DNA of 64,000 nucleotides from Perognathus longimembris pacificus (GCF_023159225.1 NC_063167.1:18293360-18357359), one strand, 5' to 3'. Counted from the first letter of the stretch, positions 18,990 through 30,331 are shown. The notes: generated by a model from the sequence alone, not told the origin. Made by a program: numbers and translations.

Positions 18990-19860
18990 CATGATCAAGT
19001 TGTTTTCATCCCAGGGATGGTTCAACACCCATAAATAAATCCATAGAATGTAATGCATCATATAAATAGGATGAAGAACAAAATCACCATGATCTCAATT
19101 GCTTAGAAAAAGCCTTTGACAAAATTCGACATCATTTTGTGATGAAAGCTCTGAAGAGAGTAGGAGCAGAATGGACACATCTGAACTTAATAAAGGCTAT
19201 CTATAACAAACCTATAGCCTTTGGATAAAGGACAGAAGACGAATATACCAGAAAGACAGATGCATATCTATGTTTATTACAGCACTGCTCACAATAGCCA
19301 AATGATGGAATCAGCTGAGGTACCCATAATAGATGAATAGAAGAGTGGATAAATTATATATATATATATAATACACACGCATACATATGTTAAATATATA
19401 CATACATTTATACACACATAGGGACAAATCTAAGAAGAGACTTATATAAATGAAATACTACACATCACTAAAAAGGAATAGACCATTTATCACCATGGCT
19501 GAGTGGCCAAATCATGTTGAAAGGAAGGAGACAAGAAAGAAAGGACACACCCTGTGTGAATTCATTCACATCAAAACCTAGGACATGTAGATATGTCTAG
19601 TGTCAAACAGCAGCCCAGTTCCTATCTTGACCTGGCTAGAAGGAAGGAGGGACAAGAAAGGGAAAGAAGCCCATCAGTGCTGGCAATGGACTCATTCACT
19701 ATCTGGACTGAGGTGACAATGTGTTCTTGAGTGTACACTTCAATAATAATTTACGCTTGAAATGTATTTTAAGGTTTTACACTTGAAATATATTTCACTT
19801 TTGTGGTTCCCATTATATCTCAATAAGATCCTCTAAAGAAACAATGCATATATCATATTC

Positions 19861-20229
19861 TCTTCACTTCAAATCTACTTCCAAGAAGAAATGCTGAAAG
19901 CAACAATACGCCTAACAATTGTGGGTTCACTGTCATGTGTCGGCTTGTAACAAGCACCTTGGACACATTAAATCAATCTGTCCTCCAGGTAGCTTCTGTT
20001 GATACTGCTTTTTAAAGATGGGTGAATGGGGCTCACGGGTATAGGGTGGCCAAGGCCACCCTCTATGAGCAGCACTATGAGCAGCCACTGCCAAGATTTA
20101 AGCGCAATTCTGTGATCCTGAAGTCCATACTGGCTGTTTTATCGTTGGCTCTCTCTGTATGAGGCGTGTCTCCCTTTGCTCAGGGGCTGCCTGTGGTTCT
20201 GTTGCCATGGGCACCATCATTTATTTAGT
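19861..20229. other. Unassigned sequence
   Basis: No gene or named repeat was seen; it has the texture of old unique sequence. Confidence 0.35.
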
Positions 20230-20320
20230 GAGTCCCCTATAGATGAATATTTAGGTTGTTTTTGTTTTCCCATTAGTACAACAATGATATGATAAGCACA
20301 TCTTGCCATTTAAAATCATT
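20230..20320 (-). mobile_element. L1 3' region fragment, antisense
   Basis: 'cccctatagatgaatatttaggttgtttttg' and 'gtacaacaatgatatgataagcac' resemble the antisense L1 3' region ('gatggacatttaggttgtttcc ... aatgctgc'). Confidence 0.45.
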
Positions 20321-20487
20321 TTTAATCACACACGTGCTGCATGCAGACGCAGTCTCACTGTGTATTGGATTTTGAGAGAATTCAGATAAAGAAAATACTT
20401 CTGCTCCCATCTCTTTCATGGTCACCTCCAGATTCAGCCTGCTGCCATGGAACATAGTTATTAGTGTGGTCTATGGTCCTTATAATA

Positions 20488-20526
20488 ACACACACACACA
20501 CACACATACACACACACGCACACACC
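20488..20526. repeat. (CA)n microsatellite, interrupted
   Basis: A CA run with 'cata' and 'cgca' interruptions. Confidence 0.93.
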
Positions 20527-20564
20527 ATAGCTATGTTTGTTTGGTTTTAAAAAGCAAAAATTGT

Positions 20565-21140
20565 ATTGTGTCATGATATTATTGTGTTGTTTTGTATCTG
20601 GCTTTTAATCATTTGAAATTACTGACATCTTTTGGTCTAAAGGGAGAACTAGCTCATTCTTGTTCACAAGGCATGCATCATGTTTAATATCTGGGTTGTC
20701 TCCCTCCCTCCTTCCCTCCCTCCTTCCATTTCTTCCCCCACTAATGGATACTTAGGTTTTTCCCACTTTCCTTTCTTTAAAACTACTTCAGCTGGGCATT
20801 GGTGGCTCACGCCTGTAATCCTAGCTACTCAGGAGGCTGAGATCTGAAGATCTTGGTTCAAAGCCAGCCCGGGCAAGAAAATTTGTGAGACTCTTATCTC
20901 CAATTAACCACCGAAAAGCTGGAAATGGGGCTGTGGGTCAAAGTAGGAGAGCACTAGCCTTGAACACAAAAGCTGAGGGACAGTGCTTAGGGGGACTGAC
21001 AAAAACAAACAGATCATCGACAACAAAAAAATGACTGCAACGAACAACCTCATGCATACCTCCTGATGTGCACATCGATGGTTTTGTCTTGCATCCTTGC
21101 CCCGAAGTGGAGCTGCTGGGTTCAAAATGTTGCAGATCCG
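20565..21140 (-). mobile_element. L1 3' region, antisense, split by a SINE
   Basis: Plus-strand text 'ctaatggatacttaggtttttccc' before the SINE and 'actgcaacgaacaacctcatgcatacctcc' plus 'aagtggagctgctgggttcaaa' after it follow the antisense L1 3' end in order. Confidence 0.6.
20791..21010 (+). mobile_element. B1/tRNA-like composite SINE, sense
   Basis: 'gctgggcattggtggctcacgcctgtaatcctagctactcaggaggctgag' is a well-preserved 7SL-derived left half, followed by 'cttatctccaattaaccacc' and a right half in which the usual 'gtggctcaagtggtag' reads 'gtgggtcaaagtagg'. It has an A-rich tail. Confidence 0.9.
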
Positions 21141-21689
21141 GGTCTTACCTGTGGCCATAGCTGGTTGCAGAAGACATGGCTAAAGACCTCAGATTGTACA
21201 GCCAGCATGAGGTAAGATGGGAGGGGATCTTCTCTTAAATCACATCCTGTGACCACATCCTGGTAACACAGAACTCCACAGGCATCCAGGCAGTCATTTG
21301 GGGAGAATTGTCAGAAGAGCCCTGTGGCTCTGCTGTTGGACTGGCTGTATGTACTACTTCGTTCCCTTCCTCTTTCCTTTATACTGAATCTCAGTCATTG
21401 TGAGCCATGCAGACTGTTAGGGATCCCTAGGAAAGGTGTGTGTGTGTGGGGGGTGATGAACAATAAATCATTTCCTAACACTCCTCCATGTCCAAGGAGA
21501 CTCACACCAGCCAAGGTCTTGGGAGGAGATGTGAGCACCAGTGGATCATGGCTGTGACAGTAGCAAATGTGGTATGCACGAGATAGACTTTAGTGGTGCC
21601 AGAGAATGGCCATGGGCAGCAGTGAAAGAGCAGGGCTGAGTCCTAAAGAATGAGTGGGAACTCAGTTTCTTAACCTAACCTTCCCCAGC
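21141..21689. other. Unassigned unique sequence
   Basis: No repeat family or gene was recognised. Confidence 0.35.
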
Positions 21690-21800
21690 TCAGGAGGCTG
21701 AGCCAATCAGAGCACTGTACCACACTACCTTACGGGTATTGGTTCTGAGGTGGGCCAATCAGAAGTCTCCCTGGGCTCTTCTGGAGCTGGGAACAGCTGT
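21690..21800. repeat. Short CCAAT-box-bearing ancient repeat fragment
   Basis: 'gctgagccaatcagagcactg', 'tattggttctgagg' and 'gggccaatcagaag' give three CCAAT/ATTGG boxes in about 60 bases. The layout is like the block at 8330-8570, read in the opposite sense. Confidence 0.4.
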
Positions 21801-22229
21801 TTGTGGCCACCTCTTCTGCCTCGTGGTCAAGTGAGACAGCACAGACAGACAAAGAAAAGAAATAACTAGAATAAATATGAAAAGAGCTGAACTCCAGAGT
21901 TAAAACCAGAACGTAAACTGAAGAAGCAGAGCAGCACCCTTTCCTCTCCTTGTATCCTTTTTGATGGTAAGTTACAGGAATAGAGACATCAAGGGCCTGC
22001 CTGCATCTGTCTTTGCCTCTGAGAAGCTGTACATTCTTACCAAGTGGTTAAAGAGGCAGGAATTTGTAGGGTATGTCTGGCAAAGTCCTGTAAGTTCTGA
22101 AACTCAACTGTGTTCTAGGTAGGCCTAGATGGCATCTCCATGTTTTAGAAGACTGAAGCTCCCATCTTGGTCACTCAGAATCATAGCCTTCAGGGACTAG
22201 GGGTTGTTAGACAACATGATTCTCTGTCT
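21801..22229. other. Unassigned unique sequence
   Basis: Nothing recognisable beyond an A-rich stretch near 21840-21900. Confidence 0.35.
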
Positions 22230-22460
22230 GCTCTACTCCACCGGCCCAGCCGGTGGCTCCATGTCACCCCAGGGAGGGGAGGCCGCTGTGGGAGCAGCTT
22301 GGCAAGGCCTGGCACGTCCTCCGCCTGTGTTTAATTACTCTGGCAACTGTTTACTGTCTCCTCGATTTCCTGAGCAAACAGTCTCATTATTTGGAGTAAT
22401 TTACTGCCACTCGCTGTGCTTATGCCGAGTGGAAGCTTCGAGGCGTGTCTCCACCTCCAC
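22230..22460. promoter_or_regulatory. Candidate conserved non-coding element with FOX-like and homeodomain-like sites
   Basis: TAATTA is at 22332-22337, TGTTTAC at 22348-22354, and an opposing GAGCAAACA at about 22372-22380; 'ggagtaatttactgcc' follows. An 8-base inverted repeat (ccaccggc / gccggtgg) lies at 22238-22256. The patch is repeat-free. Regulatory role and conservation are inferred. Confidence 0.33.
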
Positions 22461-22540
22461 CCCCAGCGCTGGGGCTTTCTCACACAGCCAGGGCTTGTGA
22501 GAGGGGCCCAGCATCTCTCAGTGGAGCACCCTCACCCGCG

Positions 22541-22553
22541 CCCCCCCCCCCCC
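22541..22553. repeat. Poly-C run
   Basis: Thirteen C follow 'cacccgcg'. The exact length may be uncertain in assembly. Confidence 0.85.
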
Positions 22554-22825
22554 ACCTTCCCGTTCCTATGTGAAATCTAACCTGCAGCCCAACAGTCGTA
22601 AGAGGAGAGGGCACACTTACACACTCACACAGATGTGCAACACACACACTGCCAGACACTATGTACTGAATGCTGGGGCCCAGGACCCAGTGTCCCCTGC
22701 TGGGAGGGCCAAGCCTGGCTTCTGTCTCCTCTCTGGGCGAAGCTGGCTTCAGGAGCATTTTCTGTCTGTGTCTCAGCCCATTCTCCTCTTGTGCATGGTG
22801 CTTTCTCTCTGGGTAATCTGAGGCT

Positions 22826-22950
22826 CGCAGGCAGATAAGTGCAACACATTCATGCAAATGAAATGCAATGGAAGTAATTGAACACAGTTCTTCCATGTCT
22901 GAGTGGTGAATTAATCTCCCTGGCACACTGCGATTCTTTTTGTTCCTTCT
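22826..22950. promoter_or_regulatory. Candidate conserved non-coding element with an octamer
   Basis: A perfect POU octamer ATGCAAAT is at 22852-22859, followed by 'ggaagtaattgaac' and 'gtgaattaatctcc'. It is AT-rich against a GC-richer flank and repeat-free. The role is inferred. Confidence 0.3.
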
Positions 22951-23369
22951 CCTTGTTATGTGAGTTTCTCCTCCTCAGAATCTCTGGGATCTGAACAGAC
23001 CTTTCCTGCTCATGGGAGACACACAGGACCTGACTCTGCAGTGTGTGGTTGATAAAGCCCATCCCTGGTGTTGACAGAGGAGCACAGCTCTGAGTGGGCC
23101 AGGAAGAGGTCTCTACTGAGCTCAGCAGGGAGGAGGCTGTGAGGTTTCCTGTGGGTGCTGCTTCCCAAGCACACAGACTCTGGGTGGATCCTCCCTGCTG
23201 CTCTGCAGCAGAGGCTGCTGGTCTGTGGTCATAACTTCAGGGCCTCAGTTTCCCTTCTGTAAGTCCACATTACAGGGAGTTGTTGAAATATTAAAAAAAA
23301 AACACAAAAATGGGCCTGTGAGATACTTAACACCGAGCTTGGTGTATCAGGGGACCTGAGTCTGTGACA
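22951..23369. other. Unique sequence with a MIR-like relic
   Basis: 23215-23350 contains 'ctgtggtcataacttcagggcctcagtttcccttctgtaag' and 'tgagatacttaacaccgagcttgg', the order of the MIR 3' half. Confidence 0.45.
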
Positions 23370-23765
23370 TTCATTCAGTAATTTATTCACTCACATTTAT
23401 TCATTCACTTACTTACTCATTCACTCTCATTGATTCCTTTATTTGCTTACTCATTCACTCATTGATTCATTCACCCACTCATTTATTCACCTAGACATAG
23501 CTGCATCTCTTCTACCCGGCTGACTATTCTCTTCACCGGATCTCATGCTTCTCAGGCTAACAGGAAAACTTTATTTTTCTTTTCCTGATGCCTGGAACAC
23601 CCTGATTCCTTTTGTTCTTTCCTTCCTTTGCTCACAAATTCACTTTCACTTTTCATTCACCCACTCATTTCTTTGCTGGCTTATTTGCTTATTCACTAAT
23701 TCACTCATTCATTTGCTCACTCAATTACACTCATTCATTTATCCATCCATCCATTCATTCATGTC
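23370..23765. repeat. Degenerate (CATT)n/(CACT)n arrays
   Basis: 23370-23495 and 23635-23765 are decayed arrays built from 'cattcact', 'cattcatt' and 'tattcact'. Between them, 'cctgatgcctggaacaccctgattcc' resembles an L2 3' end. Open frames across the arrays are Ser/His/Phe-rich artefacts. Confidence 0.8.
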
Positions 23766-25264
23766 AGATGCCTGCTGTACCAGGCTATGTAAGGTATCAG
23801 GGAGAGAAGAATGAAGTTTCCTGTCACCCTCAGAAGCACGAGGTCTGGTGAAGAGACTGAGGTCAGCCTTGTAGGAGGGATGCAACTATGTCTGCCAGAA
23901 TAGAGGAGGGACCAACAAAGTTGGTACCCAAATGAGTTAGAGACTACTTGGGGAAGAGGTACTGACCTAAACTGAAAGAGTTGAACTCCAGGAGGTAGGA
24001 GGTTTCTCAGGAGATGAGAGGAGGCAGGGTGATAGGGAAACACAAAAGGTGTGTGGTTGGAGACCATGGGTGGTCTGGCTGGAGCTGAGGCTTGGGGGCT
24101 GTGGGCATCATTAGAGGCTGAGATAGTTGGGGGGGGGTCTCAATACTCCAGGCTGTGGCTCAGAGCCCCTGCCTTCTCCACTTCATCCTGTGTCTCTGTA
24201 AAGGTGTCTTCAGTTGCCCAGGTTGGAACAGCACTGACTCCATCGACACCCCTCCCTCCTATCTTCCTTCCACACCGGCGAAGAGGACCTTTTCCAGGGA
24301 GTACACATATGAGGTGCCGGTGGAAAGACAATGGCTCTTCAATGGCTCTTTGGTTTCACTCAAACCCCTGCTGTGGACTGAGCACAGTTTTGTCAAGTGG
24401 CTTCCAGAGTTCTCAGGGCCGCCTTGCCTCGTTTCACTCCCTGATCTCGTCTGCTTATAAAATGATTTCTGTCCAACTCTTTGAAGCTAGCTGTCAGTGT
24501 GAAGCGTTCTGGGAGACAGATCCTTCCTCTGATGGCAAAATTCATCTTCAGTGATCCTTAATCCAGTCTCCCTGAGAAACCAGGAGCTGACATTTTGAAA
24601 GCTGTTTGCCCTACACACTCTGCTCCCTGCCCGGCTGTCCCTCTCCGGGTGTCCGTCCCCTGTCCCCTGTCGATTACAAAATACTGAGGCAGAGCACTGT
24701 GGCTGGCTTAATGACAACCATTTGGTTTTTCTCGACAGTTTTTCAGGGAAAATGACAGAGCACGGGCCTTGTCTTTTGATGTCTGTGCTGGCTGTAAGAA
24801 CAGGAGGAGGGGTGGATGGGAGTGGGGACAGTGCAGACCCCCAAGTCTGTGCAGAAGGACAAGGTTTGGGAGGATGGGGATGGGGGAGCTCATTTTCTCA
24901 GAGGCCAGGGACTATGAGTTCTCAGACCTGGCTCTCCACACCTCACTTCTTTCATGCCTCACATCTGTCCACTCACCAGAGCCGCACCCTGCATGCAGGA
25001 CAGTGCTTTATAGTTTACATTCGTATACTTCACACTCATTGGACTCATCCACCATTCATTCATTCATTCATCTCTTCCTGTATGCAGGTTACCCAGCACA
25101 TGGAGTTAGAAGCTCTGTGCTAGGCTCTACATTAGCTCCTATAGCAGGGGAGGGGTTGGAGGTTGGAAGACACAGCTCTGCCCTCTCAGGACCAGGGATG
25201 AGTGAGATGGGTACAGTGCAGTCATGGAGCCCTGTGTTCTACCTGTGGAGGGATGCTGCATTCT
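23766..25264. other. Unassigned unique sequence
   Basis: Mid-GC sequence with a short CATT stretch at 25050-25070. Open frames up to 167 residues on the plus strand (24051-24554, 24769-25272) overlap others and lack domains. Confidence 0.4.
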
Positions 25265-25475
25265 CACACTGATAGCCAGACACCTGAGCAAAGCAATGGA
25301 AGGGAGGAAGGGTTCATTTCAGCTCACTGTTTCAGTTCAATTTATCCTTGTGGGAGGGTGTGGTGGAGTACAGCAGCTTACCTCATAGCAGGCAGGAAGC
25401 AGGGAGAGAGAGACAGAGACAGAGACAGAGAATGTGAGAGAAACAGAGAGAGAGACAGAGAGAGACACATATCCT
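25265..25475 (-). mobile_element. Probable MaLR-type LTR, antisense
   Basis: 'gaagggttcatttcagctcactgtttcag', 'ggtgtggtggagtacagcagcttacctcatagcaggcaggaagcagg' and a (GAGACA)n tract match the layout of antisense MaLR LTRs in rodents. The same layout recurs at 39640-40095. The ends are uncertain. Confidence 0.55.
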
Positions 25476-25809
25476 AGCTGTTCTAAGCAGCCAAACACCT
25501 GTATGTCCCTATGTCCACTGCAGTCAGTCAGCAAGGAGGGCCTGGATCATTCCAGACACATAGGGTACCCCACAGATGGAGGTGCCCTTGTCCTGGGGCA
25601 TCCACATGTGAACCTGTGTGTGCAGTCACAGCCACAGAGGGAAGCACAGATCCCCTCTCAGATGCTTCACTGGGGAGGGTCACCAAAACCTCTCCTCACC
25701 CTTGTCTCATTGTCCAACCCAAGCCCCATGATCCTTCCATGCAAAGGAGCCATGCAACCTTCTGTAGTCCCTGATACTGCTGACCTCAGCTTTGGGGCTT
25801 TCTGACTTT
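25476..25809. other. Unassigned unique sequence
   Basis: No repeat was named; it may include the far end of the LTR. Confidence 0.3.
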
Positions 25810-26045
25810 GTGTTGCAGTCTAACCACTTCCAATCATGCTAAAAATGGTCAATTTCATTAATGGTCCATTATTGAGGGAATCGTCTAGTTATATTATTTG
25901 AATGGCTTCATTTTCTTTTTAGTATCAGAAATAATACTGCAACTTTATATTTCATTTAAAAATCACCCTCTTTGTTTTTATTTTGTTAGAATAGCTTCTT
26001 AGGTGACAATATTAGCTGAGAGAATTACAAAAGCTACTAGTTGTC
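25810..26045. promoter_or_regulatory. Candidate conserved non-coding element with a TAATGG-T-CCATTA palindrome
   Basis: AT-rich, repeat-free patch. The 13-base palindrome taatggtccatta lies at 25859-25871, with 'aaaatggtcaatttcattaatg' before it. Further AT-rich cores ('ttatattatttgaatgg', 'ggtgacaatattagctgagag') follow. The role is inferred. Confidence 0.33.
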
Positions 26046-26669
26046 CAGTGTTTTTGGAGGGCCATCTCTCCAAGTTAATGGGCAGCTGAGTCATTAGATC
26101 ATTGTCCTTCTTCTCTGGAGCTACGGGAGGGTCCCCTCAGAGGAGCTGCTGGCTCAGGGAGGGGCGTCACCGCCTGTCCACTGCTGTGCTGCTGGTTGGA
26201 CCAGTCACCTATGGGATGATGGGTTAGGGCCATAATACACCCTCTCCCACTCCCAGCCTAGGAAGCAGGATTCAGAGTGGTTAGGTAACATGTGGATTAC
26301 ATCCAGGTTATCAGCCACCTGGACAATCCTCATTCAGGAATCCCAGGCTGGAGGCTGCATCTCAAATGGGGCTGAGATTGCTGAGGGCTCTCCTTCCTCC
26401 TGTGTTGGTACCTTGGAGCATGTCAGGGACAGGCCTTTGCCTGGGGCACAGGGCGGCTGTGCCAGATTCCCAGATGTCCATCAGATAAGGATGGAAGAAA
26501 ATTATCTAGGTGGAAATACAAGGATAAATATAAAGTAAAAGCAAGAAAAGACAGCCTTGTCCTGTCCTGAGAAAGACTGAGAGAGATTGGGAGGGATGGG
26601 CTATTGTCCAGGGGCAGAAGGGAGAAGGGGCTGAGTAGGGAAGTGGGTCATGAGGGGCCAGGGGTGGGG
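26046..26669. other. Unique sequence with a possible MIR fragment
   Basis: Around 26260-26340, 'ggaagcaggattcagagtggttaggtaacatg' resembles an antisense MIR. The rest is unassigned. Confidence 0.35.
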
Positions 26670-26870
26670 AGGGAGGGAGGGAGGGAGAGAAAGAGCAAGA
26701 GAGAGAGAGGAGACAGAGAGACAGAGAGAGACAGAGAGAGAGGAGAGACAGAGGAGAGAGAGACAGAAGGAGAGAGCGAGAGCAAGAGAGAGAAGAGGCA
26801 GAAAAAGAAAGAGGTGAGCCAGAGACAGAGAGAGAAGGAGAGGGAGAGAGAGAAAGTGAGAGAAATCATG
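26670..26870. repeat. GA-rich simple repeat
   Basis: An impure (GAGA)n/(GACAGA)n purine tract. Open frames read as Arg/Glu or Ser/Leu repeats and are not genes. Confidence 0.93.
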
Positions 26871-28509
26871 TGAGCAGAGCCACCCTGACCTCCAATCTCC
26901 CTTTCCCCAGGCTATTGGGACAAACTAGGCCCTGGGAGCCTTTGCTGGCCAAGACCTACAGCATCAAGCTTTTACTCCAAACTGTCCCTGAGTTTTCCAC
27001 TTCTGTGGGTTCAATTTTCCCAGGTAGGGATTGAGGGGCTGAGGGCCCTGAGGTAGCTGGAGAAAAGGTAGTAGATAAAAAATATCCTATTATCAGAGAT
27101 GGCATGGCTGGTGTGTCAGGCAGAGGTCAGAACATAATTTTCTGAATGATGGCTCACAGCCTCTTCTGCTATCTGTCCTCTCACTCTTCTCTCCACATCC
27201 CTCCCCACCTTCCTCCCCATCAGGATGCATAATGCCCTCCTTCCATCAGCTTCTTCTTTTTGCTTTGCTACAAGACAACACTTTTGATACAACATTTTCC
27301 TAAAGATCCTCCAGGGTGAACACAGCAGAGCTGGCTCCTGCAGCCCCTTTTGCTAGAACCAAAGAAATCATTTTGCAAATTGCAACAAGTGATTCAAAAG
27401 GAGAACAGCATTTCTGTCAATGCAGGAAGGAGAAGGAGGGAAAGGTGTCTGGGTGGGGACAGACTGGGGTGGGGAGGATCATAGTCACAGGCAAGTGCAA
27501 GTGACAGAGGGAGCCAGGGACTAGTCTGGCATCTAGAGTCAGGTCTCCAGCAAACCTGTGGAGAACTTATGGGTACACAGGCATGTAAGTACACTCAGAA
27601 CACACACAAACATCTGTAGACACACAGATTCATGTAGATGCACAGAAATAAGCACTCATGGATGTAAATGAACATCTCTTCACACACAGACACACAAACA
27701 CTCCATGCACATATATACAAACACACTGTACACACATATCATACTTCCATGTCACACAGACTCAACCAAGGTCAGAGACAGAGGTAGCTTTAGAAGCTGG
27801 ATTAGTCTGTAGGAGACAGTGAGCCTACAAGGCAGAGCAAAATAGCAGCTGTCATAGCCCTGGGCCCCATCCAGCATTCTTCTGGTAGAGGAGGATGAAG
27901 AAGATGGACTGGACCTGAGGACCTGACTCACTGTCATGGCCTGATTACCTGCCTCCTAGACCTCAACCCACCAGGAATTGGGATAGAGTCTTCTCTGACC
28001 ATTTCCTGCCCCTAAGTCCACCCCCTTCCAGGGCCCCATGCTGATAGGCACAGATACACCTTTTATGGCTCCTTGGCCAAGAGCAAAAGGTTGGACTTGT
28101 GTGCCAGCATGCAAATGCATACAGCTGTGCAAGGTGGGACTTGGCTGTGCTAGCAGGTAAAAGCCTGTGAGGCTAGGATTCGCTGGGCCTCTACAAGTTA
28201 TAGGCTAAACCAGGATGTGACTCAGCTGTGGATCCATCTTGGTGCCCTTGACCTGAGGATGTGGGATTTCCAAGGAGGAGGGATGGTCATCCTGGCATTG
28301 AGAGGTGAGGAGCAGGGCAATGGAAGACAAGGGAGAGAAATCACAAGGAGCCCCAGTGTGGATGGGTGGGTGGGTGGGGGTCCCACCGGGGGATTTCAGT
28401 CCTGGTGAGGCTGGGTCTTCTATCTGTTGATGTCACGGCTCCCTTGAGTCTTGTGGGATAACCCTTTTCACACAATCTCTCTCTGCTAAAACTGGACCCA
28501 ATTTTTTTC
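26871..28509. other. Unassigned unique sequence with a loose CA-rich zone
   Basis: 27590-27760 is rich in 'cacaca' and 'acacag' but is not a clean microsatellite. No gene was recognised. Confidence 0.4.
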
Positions 28510-28870
28510 TTCTTTTTTTTCAGTTAGTTGCAATGAGCTCTGACTCAGACACCAAGGAAACTTATTTATTTTTAAAACTGTTTTAAGAAAAGCACTCGTT
28601 CCAGCGATGAGTGAATCTTGCTCAGAGATATCTTGTCAAAAAAGAGGAGCAAGGCGTCTGCAAACCTATGTGGAAATTAAACCCACAATCTGGGTACCGG
28701 CTTGTTTGACAAGTGATAATTAGCTGCTGACAATATAATTTCGGTTTGGATGCAAATGCGATTTTCATTAGAAAGCCATCAAGGAGAAAGAGTATGGATG
28801 GCCCCCAAATGCTGGAGATGGGGCTCCACTCCATAAATCTTCAAAGGAATGTTGGTTCGAGCTCCCCAGA
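28510..28870. promoter_or_regulatory. Candidate conserved non-coding element: octamer, TAATTA and MEIS-like sites
   Basis: TAATTA at 28717-28722 is followed by 'gctgctgacaatataattt' and a perfect octamer ATGCAAAT at 28750-28757, then 'gcgattttcattag'. The patch also has 'cttgtttgacaagtgat' just upstream. It is the densest run of such cores in the window and free of repeats. Conservation is inferred. Confidence 0.4.
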
Positions 28871-29319
28871 GGTGCCACAAGGCCCCGCTAGACAGGCTAA
28901 AATGGAAAAGGCTGAAAATAAGTACCAGTAGGGATGAGGAAGAACTGATCTCCAGACAGGGTGCTGGGAAGGGAATGAATTATAGACCGTGGGAAAGTGG
29001 GTATCTGGAGGGTGGGAAGGAGCACGTGCCTGCCAGGACTCTGAACTTGACAGTGAGGACTCCTCCTGCTGAACGATTTTCTGATAGATGAAAGAAGCTG
29101 AGCCCTGGAAGCAGCATTGGGATTCCAGGTCCCTGGGCCTTCTAAGCTTGCCTCATGGACCAGAGACCAGCTCCCAGAAAGTGGCTCAGCCAGGTTGTCT
29201 CTTGCTAAGGGCCCAGTATCCTCCTCTTGGAGATGCCCAGACCGCAGTGTGCCCAGAGCCACTTGGCAGGGCCATGTAGCCCTGACCCTCCCTTCAGGAA
29301 AAGAGATGAGCAAGTACCT
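28871..29319. other. Unassigned unique sequence
   Basis: Nothing recognisable. A 138-residue antisense open frame (28897-29313) shows no domain. Confidence 0.4.
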
Positions 29320-29415
29320 CAGGGGTCATATTCCATAGCTCATTTTACAGAAGGGGAAATAGAGACCCAGGACATCTGATCACGGCCACACAGCTGGAGT
29401 GGGGCTAAATGGAGA
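29320..29415 (-). mobile_element. MIR SINE relic, antisense
   Basis: 'cattttacagaaggggaaatagagacccagg' and 'ggccacacagctggag' are the antisense MIR core and its flank. Confidence 0.65.
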
Positions 29416-29432
29416 GATAGGAACTGTTTTTC

Positions 29433-29681
29433 TTTTTGGTGTCAGTACTAGGGCTTGAACTTGGGGCCTGGACACTGTTTCTTAGCTTTTTTTTTTTTTT
29501 TTTTGCTCAAAGTTGGTGCTCCACCACTTGAGCCACAGCTCCACTTCTGGCCTTTTGGTGGTTAGGGATAATTGTCCTATGGATTTTTTATTGGGGGGGT
29601 TCTGACTAACTTCAAATTGCAATCCTCAGATCTCAGCCTCCTGAGTAGTTAGGAGTACAGATGAGTGCCACTGGCACCCAG
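29433..29681 (-). mobile_element. B1/tRNA-like composite SINE, antisense
   Basis: 'cagtactagggcttgaacttggggcctgg', an internal T-run, 'ccacttgagccacagctccacttctggcc' and 'cagatctcagcctcctgagtagttagg' are the reverse complement of the composite element. Confidence 0.88.
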
Positions 29682-30273
29682 CGAGAGGTGAACTCTTCAC
29701 GCTCTAACCCCCAAGTCCATGTAGATACCCAGCCCACACTCCTTTCCTTGGATCCACTCAAGTCTTTTGTGCCCCAACTTTCCTAACCATGTAATGAGGA
29801 CAGTAGGCTAATACTAACTCTTGTTAAATTAATTTATTCTGAAATAAGAGCAAAGATGAATAAAAATAATGGTAAAAATGGGACTTCCCTTATGCGATTG
29901 TCACAAGGATTAAGTAAGTGCATGCCCAGAGCCATTGGTGACTGGAGAATAGAAATCCTCAGTTGGGTTAGTTATGGCACTTATTAATTAATTGAGATAA
30001 CAAATGGTATGTTGCTCCTTTCATTCCTCCCTCCCATGGCATGAACTGGCTCTTCCTCCTCAATCATTTCTGCCTACTTTCTAGACCCAGAAACTTTGGA
30101 AACAGGGTGAGGATGGTTTTTCTGATCCATGAAGGTGATATGACTCCGAGGAAAGGCATGGGAGAATCTAAGACTCTGGTACCATGGGATTAACTCCTAA
30201 CTCTTAACGATGGACCCTGCTCTGCCAGTAGGAAATGCCCACTACTCATGCCCCCATCTTTCCTGGGTGCTGC

Positions 30274-30279
<6 letters not shown>
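29682..30279. other. Unassigned unique sequence
   Basis: No repeat or gene was recognised. An AT-rich stretch is present at 29820-29880. Confidence 0.35.

Positions 30280-30331
<52 letters not shown>

Larger units (their letters stand above)
16921..19860 (+). mobile_element. Internally deleted old L1, sense, hosting three later insertions
   Basis: Host L1 segments appear in sense order. First is a 5'/ORF1 part: 'gagaacgaatattcctagattcattatag' before 17136 and 'gaaaggcagcaattgctaacc ... gatggaaaaataaaaacatttc ... ccagcactgcaaaagg' after 18114. Next is an ORF2 reverse-transcriptase part: 'accatgatcaagttgttttcatcccagggatggttcaacac' and 'gaaaaagcctttgacaaaattc', 18420-19215. Last is a 3' part ('tttattacagcactgctcacaatagcc', 19265-19850). 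Large stretches between these are missing. Inserted into it are a SINE (17151-18099), an L1 tail inside that SINE, and a 3'UTR retrocopy (18597-18974). Confidence 0.72.

Noticed and set aside
23370..23765. CATT arrays as a CRISPR-like or regularly spaced repeat
   Set aside because: Units are 4-8 bases, irregular, without spacers; the sequence is mammalian.
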